Source: Sulfitobacter sp. (GTDB lineage Bacteria; Pseudomonadota; Alphaproteobacteria; Rhodobacterales; Rhodobacteraceae). From it: a stretch of DNA of 40,961 nt. The DNA is taken from positions 1 to 40,961 of the forward strand of contig JAQXCD010000043.1 of assembly GCA_029252045.1 (NCBI GenBank), written 5' to 3'. Each line of letters opens with the position of its first letter. The first letter of the stretch is position 1. Made by a program: the position numbers and the translations under genes. The notes beneath the pieces were generated by a model that saw only the letters and a list, made by a program, of their open reading frames with translations, did no database searches and was not told where the DNA came from. Positions 7,978-15,405 of this stretch are shown here, piece after piece.

Positions 7978-9222
7978 TTATGGGCGCTTCATGTCGCAGG
8001 TTGTCGGAGCATCCATGGATGCCATTTCAACCGTGCTTTCCGTGACAACGCCAAAGCCCGAGTTATCATAGTCAAACTCGACGTTTTCGTCTGTGTGAAC
8101 ACCAACGTTCATATTCTGAATGATCTGGTGATCCTGTGGGCGCATAAACAGTTTGCCACCCCACATGCTGTCATATTCCATGCCTTCCAGCTTGGATGCG
8201 ATCGCAACAACATCCGTTGCTGTACCCGCTTCTTCGATGGCGCGCGAAAGCATGCCGATGGTGTTGAAGATACGGCTTTGGTCGATGTTGCCGTCCGGGT
8301 ACTTCTCTTTGAAGGCTTTGTAGAGCTGACGCGCTTCATCAGAGCCAATCGGGTTGATGTCACCCTGAGAAATCAGACGGATACGGTTCTTACCGCTTTC
8401 GCCGAACGCTGCGGTGATGCCGGAACCTGCTGCGTAGTAGGTATAGATCGGACCTTCAAAACCGTTTTCGATAACCGACTTACCAAGGCCAAGCATGTCT
8501 GCGCCCCAGTTACCCGTGATGATCGCATCCGCGCCGGATGCCACGATTTTGCGGCTGTAGGGTGTAAAGTCTTTCACTTTGCCGATCGGGTGTAGCTCGT
8601 TACCTACGATCTCAACATCGGGGCGCTTTGCACCCAGCATTGAAACAGCAGCATCTGCCACAGCTTTACCAAAGGAATAGTCCTGACCGATGATATAAAC
8701 CTTTTTCAGGCTTTCATCCTTGGCCATAACGTCTGTCAGCGCGTCCATCTTGATGTCGGCGTTTGCGTCAAAGCGGAAGTGCCAGAAGTTGCACTTGTCG
8801 TTGGTCAGCGCAGGATCAACCGCCGCATAGTTCAGGAATAGAACGCGGCTGTCTGGGTTGCGCTTGTTATGCTTGTCGACCGCTTCGGTAAGCGCGTTCG
8901 CAACACCCGAGGAGTTACCCTGCACGATGAAACGTACGCCTTGGTCGATTGCGACCTGCAGCTGAATCAGCGACTCTTTCGGGCTGATCTTGTTGTCGTA
9001 GCCGATGACTTCCATCTGCTGACCGTCAAGCAGACCGCCTTTTGCGTTAACCATGTACTCGGCTGCAAATTCGAACTGGTGCAGACCGTTGGTGCCGGTG
9101 CTGGCGAATGGGCCAGACAGCGGATCGATAAACGCAACTTTGATGTTCTCGGCAAACGCAGCGCTTGCGCCGATGATAAGTGACAGCGCGGAGACCGCAC
9201 CAAGCTTGGTAATGTTCTTCAT
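7978..9222 (-). CDS. livJ: Liv-type ABC transporter periplasmic substrate-binding protein
   Basis: 414 aa. A Sec signal peptide (MKNITKLGAVSALSLIIGAS, predicted cut after AAFA) is followed by the type I periplasmic binding fold start NIKVAFIDPLSGPFASTG. The EAVDKHNKRNPDSRVLFLNY and IIGQDYSFGKAVADA segments resemble amide/branched-chain amino acid binding proteins (peripla_BP_6). The start has a GGGAGGA ribosome site. A cysteine pair (NDKCNFWHF and the C-terminal TTCDMKRP) may form a disulphide, as is common in this group. The ligand is not determined; the neighbouring CoA-dependent catabolic genes make an organic acid or branched substrate as likely as an amino acid. Confidence 0.92.
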   Translation of the reverse strand: MKNITKLGAVSALSLIIGASAAFAENIKVAFIDPLSGPFASTGTNGLHQFEFAAEYMVNAKGGLLDGQQMEVIGYDNKISPKESLIQLQVAIDQGVRFIVQGNSSGVANALTEAVDKHNKRNPDSRVLFLNYAAVDPALTNDKCNFWHFRFDANADIKMDALTDVMAKDESLKKVYIIGQDYSFGKAVADAAVSMLGAKRPDVEIVGNELHPIGKVKDFTPYSRKIVASGADAIITGNWGADMLGLGKSVIENGFEGPIYTYYAAGSGITAAFGESGKNRIRLISQGDINPIGSDEARQLYKAFKEKYPDGNIDQSRIFNTIGMLSRAIEEAGTATDVVAIASKLEGMEYDSMWGGKLFMRPQDHQIIQNMNVGVHTDENVEFDYDNSGFGVVTESTVEMASMDAPTTCDMKRP

Positions 9223-9284
9223 GTTATTCCTCCCTAGGACAGCCCGTCGCTGTTGCGATCTTTGTCAATTGGGCCATGTAGAGA

Positions 9285-9311
9285 GACTTACATACCCCCC
9301 GTGTAAGTCAA
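9285..9311 (-). promoter_or_regulatory. Candidate livJ promoter -35 with overlapping operator-like inverted repeat
   Basis: An 8-bp perfect inverted repeat (GACTTACA at 9285-9292, TGTAAGTC at 9302-9309) flanks a 9-nt centre containing six G/C pairs in a row. On the minus strand the outer arm overlaps a TTGACT hexamer (9306-9311) that could be the -35 of the livJ promoter; no good -10 is present. A repressor bound here would sit on the core promoter, as is typical of TetR- or GntR-type sites. The symmetry is seen directly; the binding protein is unknown. Confidence 0.45.
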
Positions 9312-9333
9312 GCGAAGACATGCGGAGGGACGC

Positions 9334-9369
9334 ACGATTTTGTCTGTCATGACGTTGGGGCAAAATCGT
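9334..9369 (-). promoter_or_regulatory. Long inverted repeat upstream of livJ
   Basis: ACGATTTTG (9334-9342) and CAAAATCGT (9361-9369) form a perfect 9-bp inverted repeat with an 18-nt spacer. The stem could be extended by G-U and C-G pairs in RNA. It lies 112-147 bp upstream of the livJ start. It may be a wide-spaced operator or, if transcription begins further upstream, a leader hairpin. Confidence 0.4.
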
Positions 9370-9378
9370 AAAAAAGCT

Positions 9379-9397
9379 AAAAAAACAGGCGCAGCCT
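9379..9397 (-). terminator. Weak terminator-like hairpin downstream of the IclR gene
   Basis: On the minus strand a short AGGC/GCCT stem with a 3-nt loop is followed, after one nucleotide, by seven T residues (9379-9385). The stem is only 4 bp, so efficiency is doubtful. Its place, about 250 bp past the IclR stop and before livJ, would suit the end of the IclR-operon transcript. Confidence 0.3.
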
Positions 9398-9580
9398 TGC
9401 GTTGACTTTTTGTAATACTCTGTAATTAATGATTAATTAATGAGAATTCCATTTAAACTTAGGTGCGATTTCTCGCGAAATAAAATTAATAATATTGGCA
9501 GCATTTCCTAAGAATCTGCCGCGCGGGGAATGTTTAAACCCAAATTCGTCTTCCGGAACTCACAAGGCAAACTGTATTTT

Positions 9581-9597
9581 GTTCCGCTGTGCGGAAC
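9581..9597. promoter_or_regulatory. IclR-type palindromic operator candidate
   Basis: GTTCCGC (9581-9587), a 3-bp centre TGT, and GCGGAAC (9591-9597) make a perfect 7+3+7 palindrome. No U-run follows on either strand, so it is not a terminator. Length and symmetry resemble operators of IclR-family regulators, and an IclR gene ends 53 bp away. It stands about 360 bp upstream of the livJ start, so regulation of livJ from here would need binding at a distance or an upstream promoter. Confidence 0.45.
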
Positions 9598-9649
9598 ATC
9601 TATCCGTCCAGACCGTTTCATCGGATTCGCAACAGGGCCGCTTGGTTCA

Positions 9650-10441
9650 TTACTGCTGAATACTCAGCGCTTCGGCCACTTTCATCAGCTTTTCAGCATA
9701 AACCGCTTCAAGCTGTTTGATTTTCACCCGGTACGACGGGCCGCCCACATTCAACCCGTACACACGCCCATCGCTGAGCGAGAAGACCGGAACCGCGATG
9801 CCGTTTACATCCGACCGCCAGTTGCCGTAGCCAGTGCAGAAGCCGTTTGCCCTATATTCTTCAAGCGCCAGCTTGTAGGCAGCACGCGCTTCGCGCTCCA
9901 CCTCTACACCTTCCGTACGGGCAAAGCCAAAAATCTGTTCGCAACGCTCCTCTGGCGTCACAGCCAGGATTGCCTTGCCAATGGCCGAATGAAACAGCGG
10001 CAGGCGGGTGCCCACGCGCACCACAAGCGTGACTTCTTCGGTCGAGCATTCGGCGGCCAGATAGATGACATCCGTGCGGTGCTGCTCACCCAAGGCAACG
10101 GTCACAAAGGGATTTGGCCCCTCAACCCGCAGGGCATGCATTTCGTTCTTAGCGCGGTCGCGCATATCCATCGCGGCAAGACGGCTAAAGCCCAAACGCA
10201 ACACGCCCGCACTCAGGCGGTAAGTGCCCACACGGCTGTCCGCCACCAGATAATCCAGCTCACACAGGGTATGGGTCAGCCGGGAAATGGTCGCTTTGGG
10301 CAGGCCCGTGCGCTCGGAGAAATCGCTATTTGTTAGCGTCAGATCACCTTTGCGGAAACACCGCAACAGCTCCAGCCCGCGGGCGAGCGCCGTGACAAAA
10401 TTACGGTCTTTGCCTTCGAGGTCACCATCAAAATCATTCAT
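9650..10441 (-). CDS. IclR-family transcriptional regulator
   Basis: 263 aa. An N-terminal winged helix-turn-helix (FVTALARGLELLRCFRKGD, then FSERTGLPKATISRLTHTL) precedes the IclR effector domain (VRVGTRLPLFHSAIGKAILA, GNWRSDVNGIAVPVFS). The ATG at 10441 is preferred; a TTG two codons upstream (10447) overlaps the preceding stop and is possible. It is co-transcribed with the phosphotransferase gene (stop at 10444). IclR proteins commonly control catabolic genes for aromatic or organic acids, so the adjacent liv and acyl-CoA genes are likely targets; the palindrome at 9581-9597 is a candidate site. Confidence 0.93.
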   Translation of the reverse strand: MNDFDGDLEGKDRNFVTALARGLELLRCFRKGDLTLTNSDFSERTGLPKATISRLTHTLCELDYLVADSRVGTYRLSAGVLRLGFSRLAAMDMRDRAKNEMHALRVEGPNPFVTVALGEQHRTDVIYLAAECSTEEVTLVVRVGTRLPLFHSAIGKAILAVTPEERCEQIFGFARTEGVEVEREARAAYKLALEEYRANGFCTGYGNWRSDVNGIAVPVFSLSDGRVYGLNVGGPSYRVKIKQLEAVYAEKLMKVAEALSIQQ

Positions 10442-10443
10442 AC

Positions 10444-11472
10444 TCAACCCCGCTTTAAAGCATCAAGCCCATGTTGCGCGAATACGGGTACAAATGCACC
10501 CACCTTCATCGCACGCTCTGGATTCGATGCATTGCCATCCAGTGCGCGTTTCAACACGCCTTGAATGATCGCCGCCATCCGGAAGAAGGTAAAACCGAGG
10601 TAATAGCCAAAGTTGTCGATGCCCGTCAGGCCGCGACGCTCGCAATATTGCGCGATAAACTCCTGATCGCTGGGCAGACCCAATGCAGCACGGTCGAGAC
10701 CACCCATGCCGCGCCCCTCACTGCCCGCTGGCAGTTGCCATTGCATGATCACCGCCGCCAGATCGGCGAAGGGATGGCCGATTGTCGACAGCTCCCAATC
10801 CAGCACCGCGCGGCACTGCGTGCCGGTGGCGTCAAAGATCATGTTGTCGATGCGGTAGTCGCCGTGCACCAACGTGCGCTGGCCGTCATCCTCCGGCCGC
10901 TCTCCCACCAGTGCGTCCATCAACTGGTCCATTGCCGGAATGGGGGCTGTCTCGGAGGCGCGGTATTGTTTGGACCAACGGCCCACTTGCCGCTCGAAGT
11001 AGTTTCCTTCGGGTCCATAGTCGCCAAGGCCCACGGCATTGATGTCCACACTATGAAGTGCGGCCAGAACGCGGTTCATCTCGGAGGTAATCCGCCCGCG
11101 ATCCGCGACCGACACATCCGGCATCGCCGGCTCGTTGAAATTGCGGCCCTTCACATGATCCATGATATAGAAAATCGAGCCGATCACGCTGTCGTCTTCG
11201 CACAACAGGTGCATTTTGGAGACGGGTACATCCGACCCTTCCAGCGCCTTTTGAACACGGAATTCGCGGTCAACCGCATGGGCGGATTTTAACAAAACTC
11301 CCGGAGGTTTACGGCGCAGCACATAGGAATGCGTGGGCGTTTCGAGCATAAACGTAGGGTTGGATTGACCACCCTGAAACTTGGTCACCTCCATCGGCCC
11401 CTCAAAACCCGCCAGATGTTCCGACAGATAGGCGTGCACCGCTGCTTCATCGAGTGTTTGTGTATCGGTCAT
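10444..11472 (-). CDS. Phosphotransferase of the ACAD10/ACAD11 N-domain (APH-like) family
   Basis: 342 aa kinase-fold protein. It shows the nucleotide-binding start KFQGGQSNPTFML, the basic YVLRRKPPGVLLKSAHAVDRE segment typical of the kinase domain fused to acyl-CoA dehydrogenase in animal ACAD10/11, the catalytic loop LVHGDYRIDN (H203, D205, N210) and the metal-binding LDWELST (D225). In ACAD10/11 and in the bacterial levulinate enzyme LvaA this domain phosphorylates a 4-hydroxyacyl-CoA. Its position beside a histidine phosphatase and upstream acyl-CoA dehydrogenases fits a similar role here, but the substrate is inference. The start ATG at 11472 has GGGA 8 nt upstream. Confidence 0.9.
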   Translation of the reverse strand: MTDTQTLDEAAVHAYLSEHLAGFEGPMEVTKFQGGQSNPTFMLETPTHSYVLRRKPPGVLLKSAHAVDREFRVQKALEGSDVPVSKMHLLCEDDSVIGSIFYIMDHVKGRNFNEPAMPDVSVADRGRITSEMNRVLAALHSVDINAVGLGDYGPEGNYFERQVGRWSKQYRASETAPIPAMDQLMDALVGERPEDDGQRTLVHGDYRIDNMIFDATGTQCRAVLDWELSTIGHPFADLAAVIMQWQLPAGSEGRGMGGLDRAALGLPSDQEFIAQYCERRGLTGIDNFGYYLGFTFFRMAAIIQGVLKRALDGNASNPERAMKVGAFVPVFAQHGLDALKRG

Positions 11473-11483
11473 CGGAAGGGTCC

Positions 11484-12134
11484 CTAACTATAGCTCATCA
11501 ACTTGGCGTCTTCTGGCGTAGCGTACTGCGGGGTTGCGTTGAATTCATTTAATGAAAACAGGCTACCCGAAAACATAAACCGCGTCATGGCCGCATTTTT
11601 GATCTGGAGATTGAGGTTCATCATATGTTGCACAGGCGCATGAAGGGATGCGGCCGTCATCTGTCCGATCACCCCACCCGAGCTGACGACCAGCACACGT
11701 TTGGCATCCGTTTCCACGGCAAAGGCGCGCGCGGCCTCTACGCGGGTGGCAAAGGCCTCCCACGTCTCATAGGGGTTTGCGATCTCGTCGCGCTGCCATG
11801 CAAAGACTGTCTCGCGCAGGGTCCGAAAGTGAACCTTGCGGTCGGCGTTCACGAGGTCAGGCAGGCCATCCGGAAACCGGGCATCCAGTAGACTGCTAAA
11901 GTCGTATTCATTCAGACCGTCGTGGGTTTCGGGACTTAGGGCAAATCCAATCTCGGAAGCTGTATCAATCTGGCGGTTGAGAGATCCCGTAATCACACGG
12001 TCCGGCGCCCACCCCATGGAGCGCAGCCAATCGCCTGCCGCGCGGGCCTGCGCACGGCCAAGGTCCGACAAAACGTCATAGTTCTGCGCCCCGAAGGAGG
12101 CTTGGCCATGGCGTATGACGAGAAGCTCAGACAC
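11484..12134 (-). CDS. Histidine phosphatase superfamily protein (second catalytic His replaced)
   Basis: 216 aa phosphoglycerate-mutase-like fold. The N-terminal LLVIRHGQASFG gives the RHG motif with the phospho-accepting His. The place of the second catalytic His, normally SHGG, reads VLVVSSGGVIGQ, so Ser152 stands there. A GTG start at 12134 is used (SELLVIRHG follows as in relatives); another GTG at 12152 would add six residues. It ends 11 bp before the phosphotransferase gene, which makes a kinase/phosphatase pair on one transcript. It could be an active phosphatase using another residue or a binding protein. A palindrome lies 39 bp upstream of the start. Confidence 0.87.
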   Translation of the reverse strand: MSELLVIRHGQASFGAQNYDVLSDLGRAQARAAGDWLRSMGWAPDRVITGSLNRQIDTASEIGFALSPETHDGLNEYDFSSLLDARFPDGLPDLVNADRKVHFRTLRETVFAWQRDEIANPYETWEAFATRVEAARAFAVETDAKRVLVVSSGGVIGQMTAASLHAPVQHMMNLNLQIKNAAMTRFMFSGSLFSLNEFNATPQYATPEDAKLMSYS

Positions 12135-12172
12135 CCCGCACCTGTAGTTCACATAGCGCGGACGGGATTGAG

Positions 12173-12189
12173 TTTATTGGCACAATAAA
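12173..12189. promoter_or_regulatory. Perfect palindrome upstream of the histidine phosphatase gene
   Basis: TTTATTG (12173-12179), centre GCA, and CAATAAA (12183-12189) form a 7+3+7 palindrome in the 69-bp gap between the nitronate-monooxygenase-like gene and the phosphatase gene. The hairpin is AT-rich and not followed by a T-run on the minus strand. This favours an operator or promoter element for the phosphatase-phosphotransferase-IclR operon over a terminator. Confidence 0.4.
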
Positions 12190-12203
12190 GAAGCCGGGAC
12201 GCA

Positions 12204-13196
12204 TCAGAGAAACTCCGCTGCCAGTTTTTTGCCTGCCACGAAATATTCGCGCGCCATACGGTCAACAATGGCGCTGGCGGGGCCTACCGACTTGATTGCG
12301 CCGATGCCTTGGCCGGAACCCCAGATGGTTTTCCACGCTTTGGGCTTTTCACGGTCGGTTCCGAAATTCATTGAAGATGCATCAGCCTGGGGCAGGTTGT
12401 CAGGGTCCATTCCGGCCGCCACAACCGACCCTTTAAGGTAGTTGCCCCAAACGCCCGTAAACAGCGAAGAATAGACGATGTCTTCTGCGCCGCTGTCCAC
12501 GATCATATCTTTGTAGGCTTGATCGGCATTTGCCTCATCGGTGGCGATGAACGGTGAGCCTGTGTAGCCCAGATCAGCGCCCATGGCGCGCGCGCCCAGC
12601 AGACTCTCACCCGTGGCGATGGAGCCTGAGAGCGCAATCGGGCCATCGTACCATTCGCGAATTTCGCGCACCAAGGCAAAAGGCGATTGCTGGCCCGCGT
12701 GGCCACCGGCACCGGCAGCCACAGCCACAAGACCATCAGCGCCTTTTTCAACGGCCTTCTTGGCGAATTTATTATTGATGATGTCGTGTAATACGATGCC
12801 ACCGCAGCTGTGCGCAGCCTCGTTCACTTCTACACGCGCACCCAATGACGTGATCCAGACCGGCACTTCATGCTTGACGCAAATCTCCAGATCACGCTCC
12901 AGCCGCGTGTTGGAACGGTGCACAATCTGGTTTACCGCATAGGGCGCGGCTGGGGTATCAGGGTTGGCTTGGTTGTAGCGGTCCAGCTCGTCGCGGATTT
13001 CGGTCAGCCATGTGTCCAGCAGCGGATGCTCGCCTTCGCCTTCACGCGCGTTCAGCGCCGGAAACGAGCCGATTATGCCGGCCTTACATTGCGCAATGAC
13101 CAGTTTCGGAACCGAGATGATGAACAGCGGCGAGGCAATGAGCGGGATGCGCAGGCCGCGCAAAGCTTTTGGCAGGTGGGAATCGTCGCGGGGCAT
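12204..13196 (-). CDS. Nitronate monooxygenase-like FMN flavoprotein (2-nitropropane dioxygenase family)
   Basis: 330 aa TIM-barrel flavoprotein. Family features are the N-terminal PLIASPLFIISVPKL, the flavin-binding AAGAGGHAGQQSPFALV with the conserved His, and GSIATGESLLGARAMGADLGYTGS near the phosphate-binding end. The ATG at 13196 is chosen for its AGGA site 6 nt upstream; in-frame ATGs upstream lack one. Members oxidise alkyl nitronates, but many of those found in fatty-acid operons have no proven substrate and may act as enoyl-CoA or other oxidoreductases. It lies downstream of the thiolase gene in the same orientation, after a 72-bp gap with a palindrome. Confidence 0.9.
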   Translation of the reverse strand: MPRDDSHLPKALRGLRIPLIASPLFIISVPKLVIAQCKAGIIGSFPALNAREGEGEHPLLDTWLTEIRDELDRYNQANPDTPAAPYAVNQIVHRSNTRLERDLEICVKHEVPVWITSLGARVEVNEAAHSCGGIVLHDIINNKFAKKAVEKGADGLVAVAAGAGGHAGQQSPFALVREIREWYDGPIALSGSIATGESLLGARAMGADLGYTGSPFIATDEANADQAYKDMIVDSGAEDIVYSSLFTGVWGNYLKGSVVAAGMDPDNLPQADASSMNFGTDREKPKAWKTIWGSGQGIGAIKSVGPASAIVDRMAREYFVAGKKLAAEFL

Positions 13197-13226
13197 GGCA
13201 TGTCCTGTCTTCATATTGACGGTGAG

Positions 13227-13268
13227 GGGGCGACCAAAACCGCCCCGCTTGTTTGCAAATTGCAATTT
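13227..13268. promoter_or_regulatory. Hairpin and TTGCAA palindrome between thiolase and nitronate-monooxygenase-like genes
   Basis: AAATTGCAATTT (13257-13268) is a perfect 12-bp palindrome directly after the thiolase stop, next to a second TTGCAA. Nearer the downstream gene, GGGGCG/CGCCCC arms can form a 6-bp stem with an 8-nt loop, without a T-run. TTGCAA-rich palindromes recall sites of PhaR- or ScfR/RamB-type regulators of acyl-CoA metabolism; that link is only a resemblance. Confidence 0.35.
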
Positions 13269-14465
13269 TTACAGAACCTCGAAGAGGCCAGCAGCGCCCA
13301 TACCACCGCCCACACACATGGTGCAGACAACGTATTTCGCACCGCGGCGTTTGCCTTCGATCAGGGCATGACCAACCATGCGCGCGCCTGACATGCCGTA
13401 GGGGTGACCGATAGAGATGGCACCACCGTTCACGTTCAGCAGCTCGTCCGGAATACCCAGAACATCGCGCGACTGGATCACCTGCACGGCAAAGGCCTCG
13501 TTCAACTCCCACAGGCCGATGTCTTCGATTTTCAGGCCATGCGCCTTGAGCAGTGGCGGCACGGCATAGATCGGGCCAATACCCATTTCGTCCGGCTCGC
13601 AGCCGGCGGCCATCACACCCATGTAGCGGCCCAGCGGGGCGAGGCCCATTTGCTCGGCCTTCTTGGCTTCCATGATCACCGTGGCAGAGGCGCCATCGGA
13701 AAGCTGGGACGCATTGCCCGCTGTGATGAACTTGCCTTCCTTGATGGTCATGCCGTCCTTGAACACCGGCTGAAGGCCAGAGAGCATTTCAGCAGAGGTG
13801 CCCGGACGGTTGCCCTCGTCCTTGGACAAAGTCACCTCATGCTCGGTGATCTCTTTGGTCTCTTTGTTCTGCACCATCATCATTGTGGTCATCGGCACTA
13901 TCTCTTCGTCGAACTTGCCAGCTTCCTGTGCCTGATGCGTGTTTTCCTGAGAGCGTGCAGCGTATTCATCCTGACGCTCGCGCGACACGTTATAACGCGC
14001 GGCAACGGTCTCGGCTGTTTCCAGCATCGACATGTAGATGTCAGGCTTGTTGGCTTTCAACCAGCCATCTGCCTTCACGCGCATCTCCGGCGTCTGCACC
14101 ATCGAGATGCTCTCGACGCCACCACCGATGACCACATCCATGCCGTCTGTGATCACCTGCTTGGCCGCAGTCGCAATCGCCATCATGCCGGAGGCGCACT
14201 GACGGTCCAACGACATACCGGACACTGTCACAGGCAGACCCGCACGGATCGCCGCCTGACGGGCAATGTTGCCACCGGAGTGACCCTGCTGGAGGGCTGC
14301 GCCCATGATGCAGTCCTGAATGCTGGCCGGATCAACACCGGCACGCTTCACTGCGTTTTCAATCGCATGGGCGGCCAGCGCCTGCGGTGTCGTGTTGTTG
14401 AATGCACCGCGATAGGCTTTGCCAATCGGGGTACGGGCGGTGGATACGATTACTGCGTCACGCAT
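13269..14465 (-). CDS. Thiolase (acetyl-CoA C-acyltransferase)
   Basis: 398 aa, the normal thiolase length. The nucleophile is Cys90 in [11 protein letters not shown]; the histidine motif [10 protein letters not shown] and the C-terminal [13 protein letters not shown] with the second cysteine are present. It cleaves 3-ketoacyl-CoA with CoA to acetyl-CoA plus shortened acyl-CoA, the last step of a beta-oxidation round. The start at 14465 ([15 protein letters not shown]) has an AAGGAGA site; the longer open frame upstream runs into the preceding gene. It is the fifth gene after the two acyl-CoA dehydrogenases and two SDRs, and sequence alone does not separate FadA-like from PhaA-like specificity. 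Confidence 0.95.
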   Translation of the reverse strand: MRDAVIVSTARTPIGKAYRGAFNNTTPQALAAHAIENAVKRAGVDPASIQDCIMGAALQQGHSGGNIARQAAIRAGLPVTVSGMSLDRQCASGMMAIATAAKQVITDGMDVVIGGGVESISMVQTPEMRVKADGWLKANKPDIYMSMLETAETVAARYNVSRERQDEYAARSQENTHQAQEAGKFDEEIVPMTTMMMVQNKETKEITEHEVTLSKDEGNRPGTSAEMLSGLQPVFKDGMTIKEGKFITAGNASQLSDGASATVIMEAKKAEQMGLAPLGRYMGVMAAGCEPDEMGIGPIYAVPPLLKAHGLKIEDIGLWELNEAFAVQVIQSRDVLGIPDELLNVNGGAISIGHPYGMSGARMVGHALIEGKRRGAKYVVCTMCVGGGMGAAGLFEVL

Positions 14466-14481
14466 GGGTATTCTCCTTGAT

Positions 14482-15405
14482 TTACCAGTCCAGCTTGAGG
14501 CCTTGGGCCTTGGCTGCGTTGAGGGCGTATTTCTTGGTCTGGCCGAATGCATCGCCCAGTTGTTGTTGGTCTTTCGGGTCGCGGATTTGGTCGAACTGCG
14601 CTGCCACCGCTTCGGGAGTGTTGGCGTCGCCTGTCAGCGTGATGCCTTGCGTTTCGTACACCCGCGTTTCCGCATAGCTGCCTGCACCAGCGCCAAGGAT
14701 CACCTGAGACGGCGCATCCTCACTCACCAGATACAGCAGACCGGGGGTAATGGTTTCAGGGGCCAGCAATGCCTGCGCTTCGGCGGGTAGCAGATCAGCG
14801 GTCATGCGGGTGGCCGCAGTCGGGGCCAGCGTATTGACGCGGATATTGTCGCGCGCGCCTTCCATGTGCAGGACATTCATCAGCCCCAGCATCGCCGCTT
14901 TGGCAGCGCCATAGTTGGATTGACCGAAGTTACCATAAAGGCCGGAGGCGGAGGAGGTCAGCACAACGCGCCCGTATTTCTGCGCGCGCATAATGGGCCA
15001 GCAGGCATGTGCCACGTTGGCGGACCCGATCAGATGCACATCAACCACCTTGCGGAACGCGGCCATGTCCATCTTGGCGAAAGTCTTGTCCATCAGAATG
15101 CCCGCGTTGTTAACGCAGATATCAATGCGCCCCCATGCATCCATCGCTTGGGCTATCATGTCCTTCACAGCATCTTCGTCCGAGACATCGGCACCATGCG
15201 CCATCGCCTCGCCGCCCATGGCCTTGATTTCGGCCACGACGCTCAGCGCGGCCTCGGATGAGGTGCCTGTGCCGTCACGCGACACGCCCAGATCGTTGAC
15301 CACAACGCGTGCACCGCGCGCGGCCAAGCCCAAAGCGTGCGACCGGCCAAGGCCCACCCCTGCGCCGGTGACGATGGCAACGCGGTTATCGAAACGAATA
15401 TCCAT
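14482..15405 (-). CDS. SDR-family dehydrogenase, MFE-2-like (3-hydroxyacyl-CoA dehydrogenase candidate)
   Basis: 307 aa. The NAD(P)-binding motif TGAGVGLGR, the [14 protein letters not shown] segment, NNAG and the catalytic YGAAK (with upstream Ser in SSASG) are intact. The VVNDLG region and the length with a C-terminal extension resemble the N-terminal dehydrogenase domain of peroxisomal multifunctional enzyme 2 (HSD17B4), which oxidises (3R)-hydroxyacyl-CoA. A MaoC hydratase encoded at 21402-21872 would supply (3R)-hydroxyacyl-CoA. The start overlaps the preceding stop by one base (TGATG). Confidence 0.9.
   Translation of the reverse strand: MDIRFDNRVAIVTGAGVGLGRSHALGLAARGARVVVNDLGVSRDGTGTSSEAALSVVAEIKAMGGEAMAHGADVSDEDAVKDMIAQAMDAWGRIDICVNNAGILMDKTFAKMDMAAFRKVVDVHLIGSANVAHACWPIMRAQKYGRVVLTSSASGLYGNFGQSNYGAAKAAMLGLMNVLHMEGARDNIRVNTLAPTAATRMTADLLPAEAQALLAPETITPGLLYLVSEDAPSQVILGAGAGSYAETRVYETQGITLTGDANTPEAVAAQFDQIRDPKDQQQLGDAFGQTKKYALNAAKAQGLKLDW

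Larger units (their letters stand above)
9223..9649. other. 427-bp intergenic regulatory region between livJ and the IclR gene
   Basis: No convincing gene is seen on either strand. The region is markedly AT-rich between about 9361 and 9500, unlike its surroundings. It holds two inverted repeats near livJ (9285-9309 and 9334-9369), a weak terminator-like hairpin (9379-9397), runs of TTAATTAAT-type sequence (9424-9441) and a symmetric GTTCCGC/GCGGAAC palindrome (9581-9597). It therefore carries the livJ promoter and probably more than one regulator site. Confidence 0.7.

Noticed and set aside
9263-9268. Perfect TTGACA on the minus strand 40 bp before livJ
   Set aside because: No -10 at the right distance, and a start from it would leave almost no leader before the ribosome site.
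9402-9430. TTGACT and AT-rich -10-like sequence on the plus strand in the livJ-IclR gap
   Set aside because: No plus-strand gene follows for more than 9 kb, so a promoter here would only make antisense RNA; a small RNA cannot be excluded but nothing else supports it.
13227-13246. GC-rich hairpin after the thiolase gene as an intrinsic terminator
   Set aside because: No T-run follows the stem on the minus strand.
13404-14480. Plus-strand open frame opposite the thiolase gene
   Set aside because: Same reasoning: the thiolase on the minus strand has all catalytic motifs, and the antisense product is His/Arg-rich without a domain.
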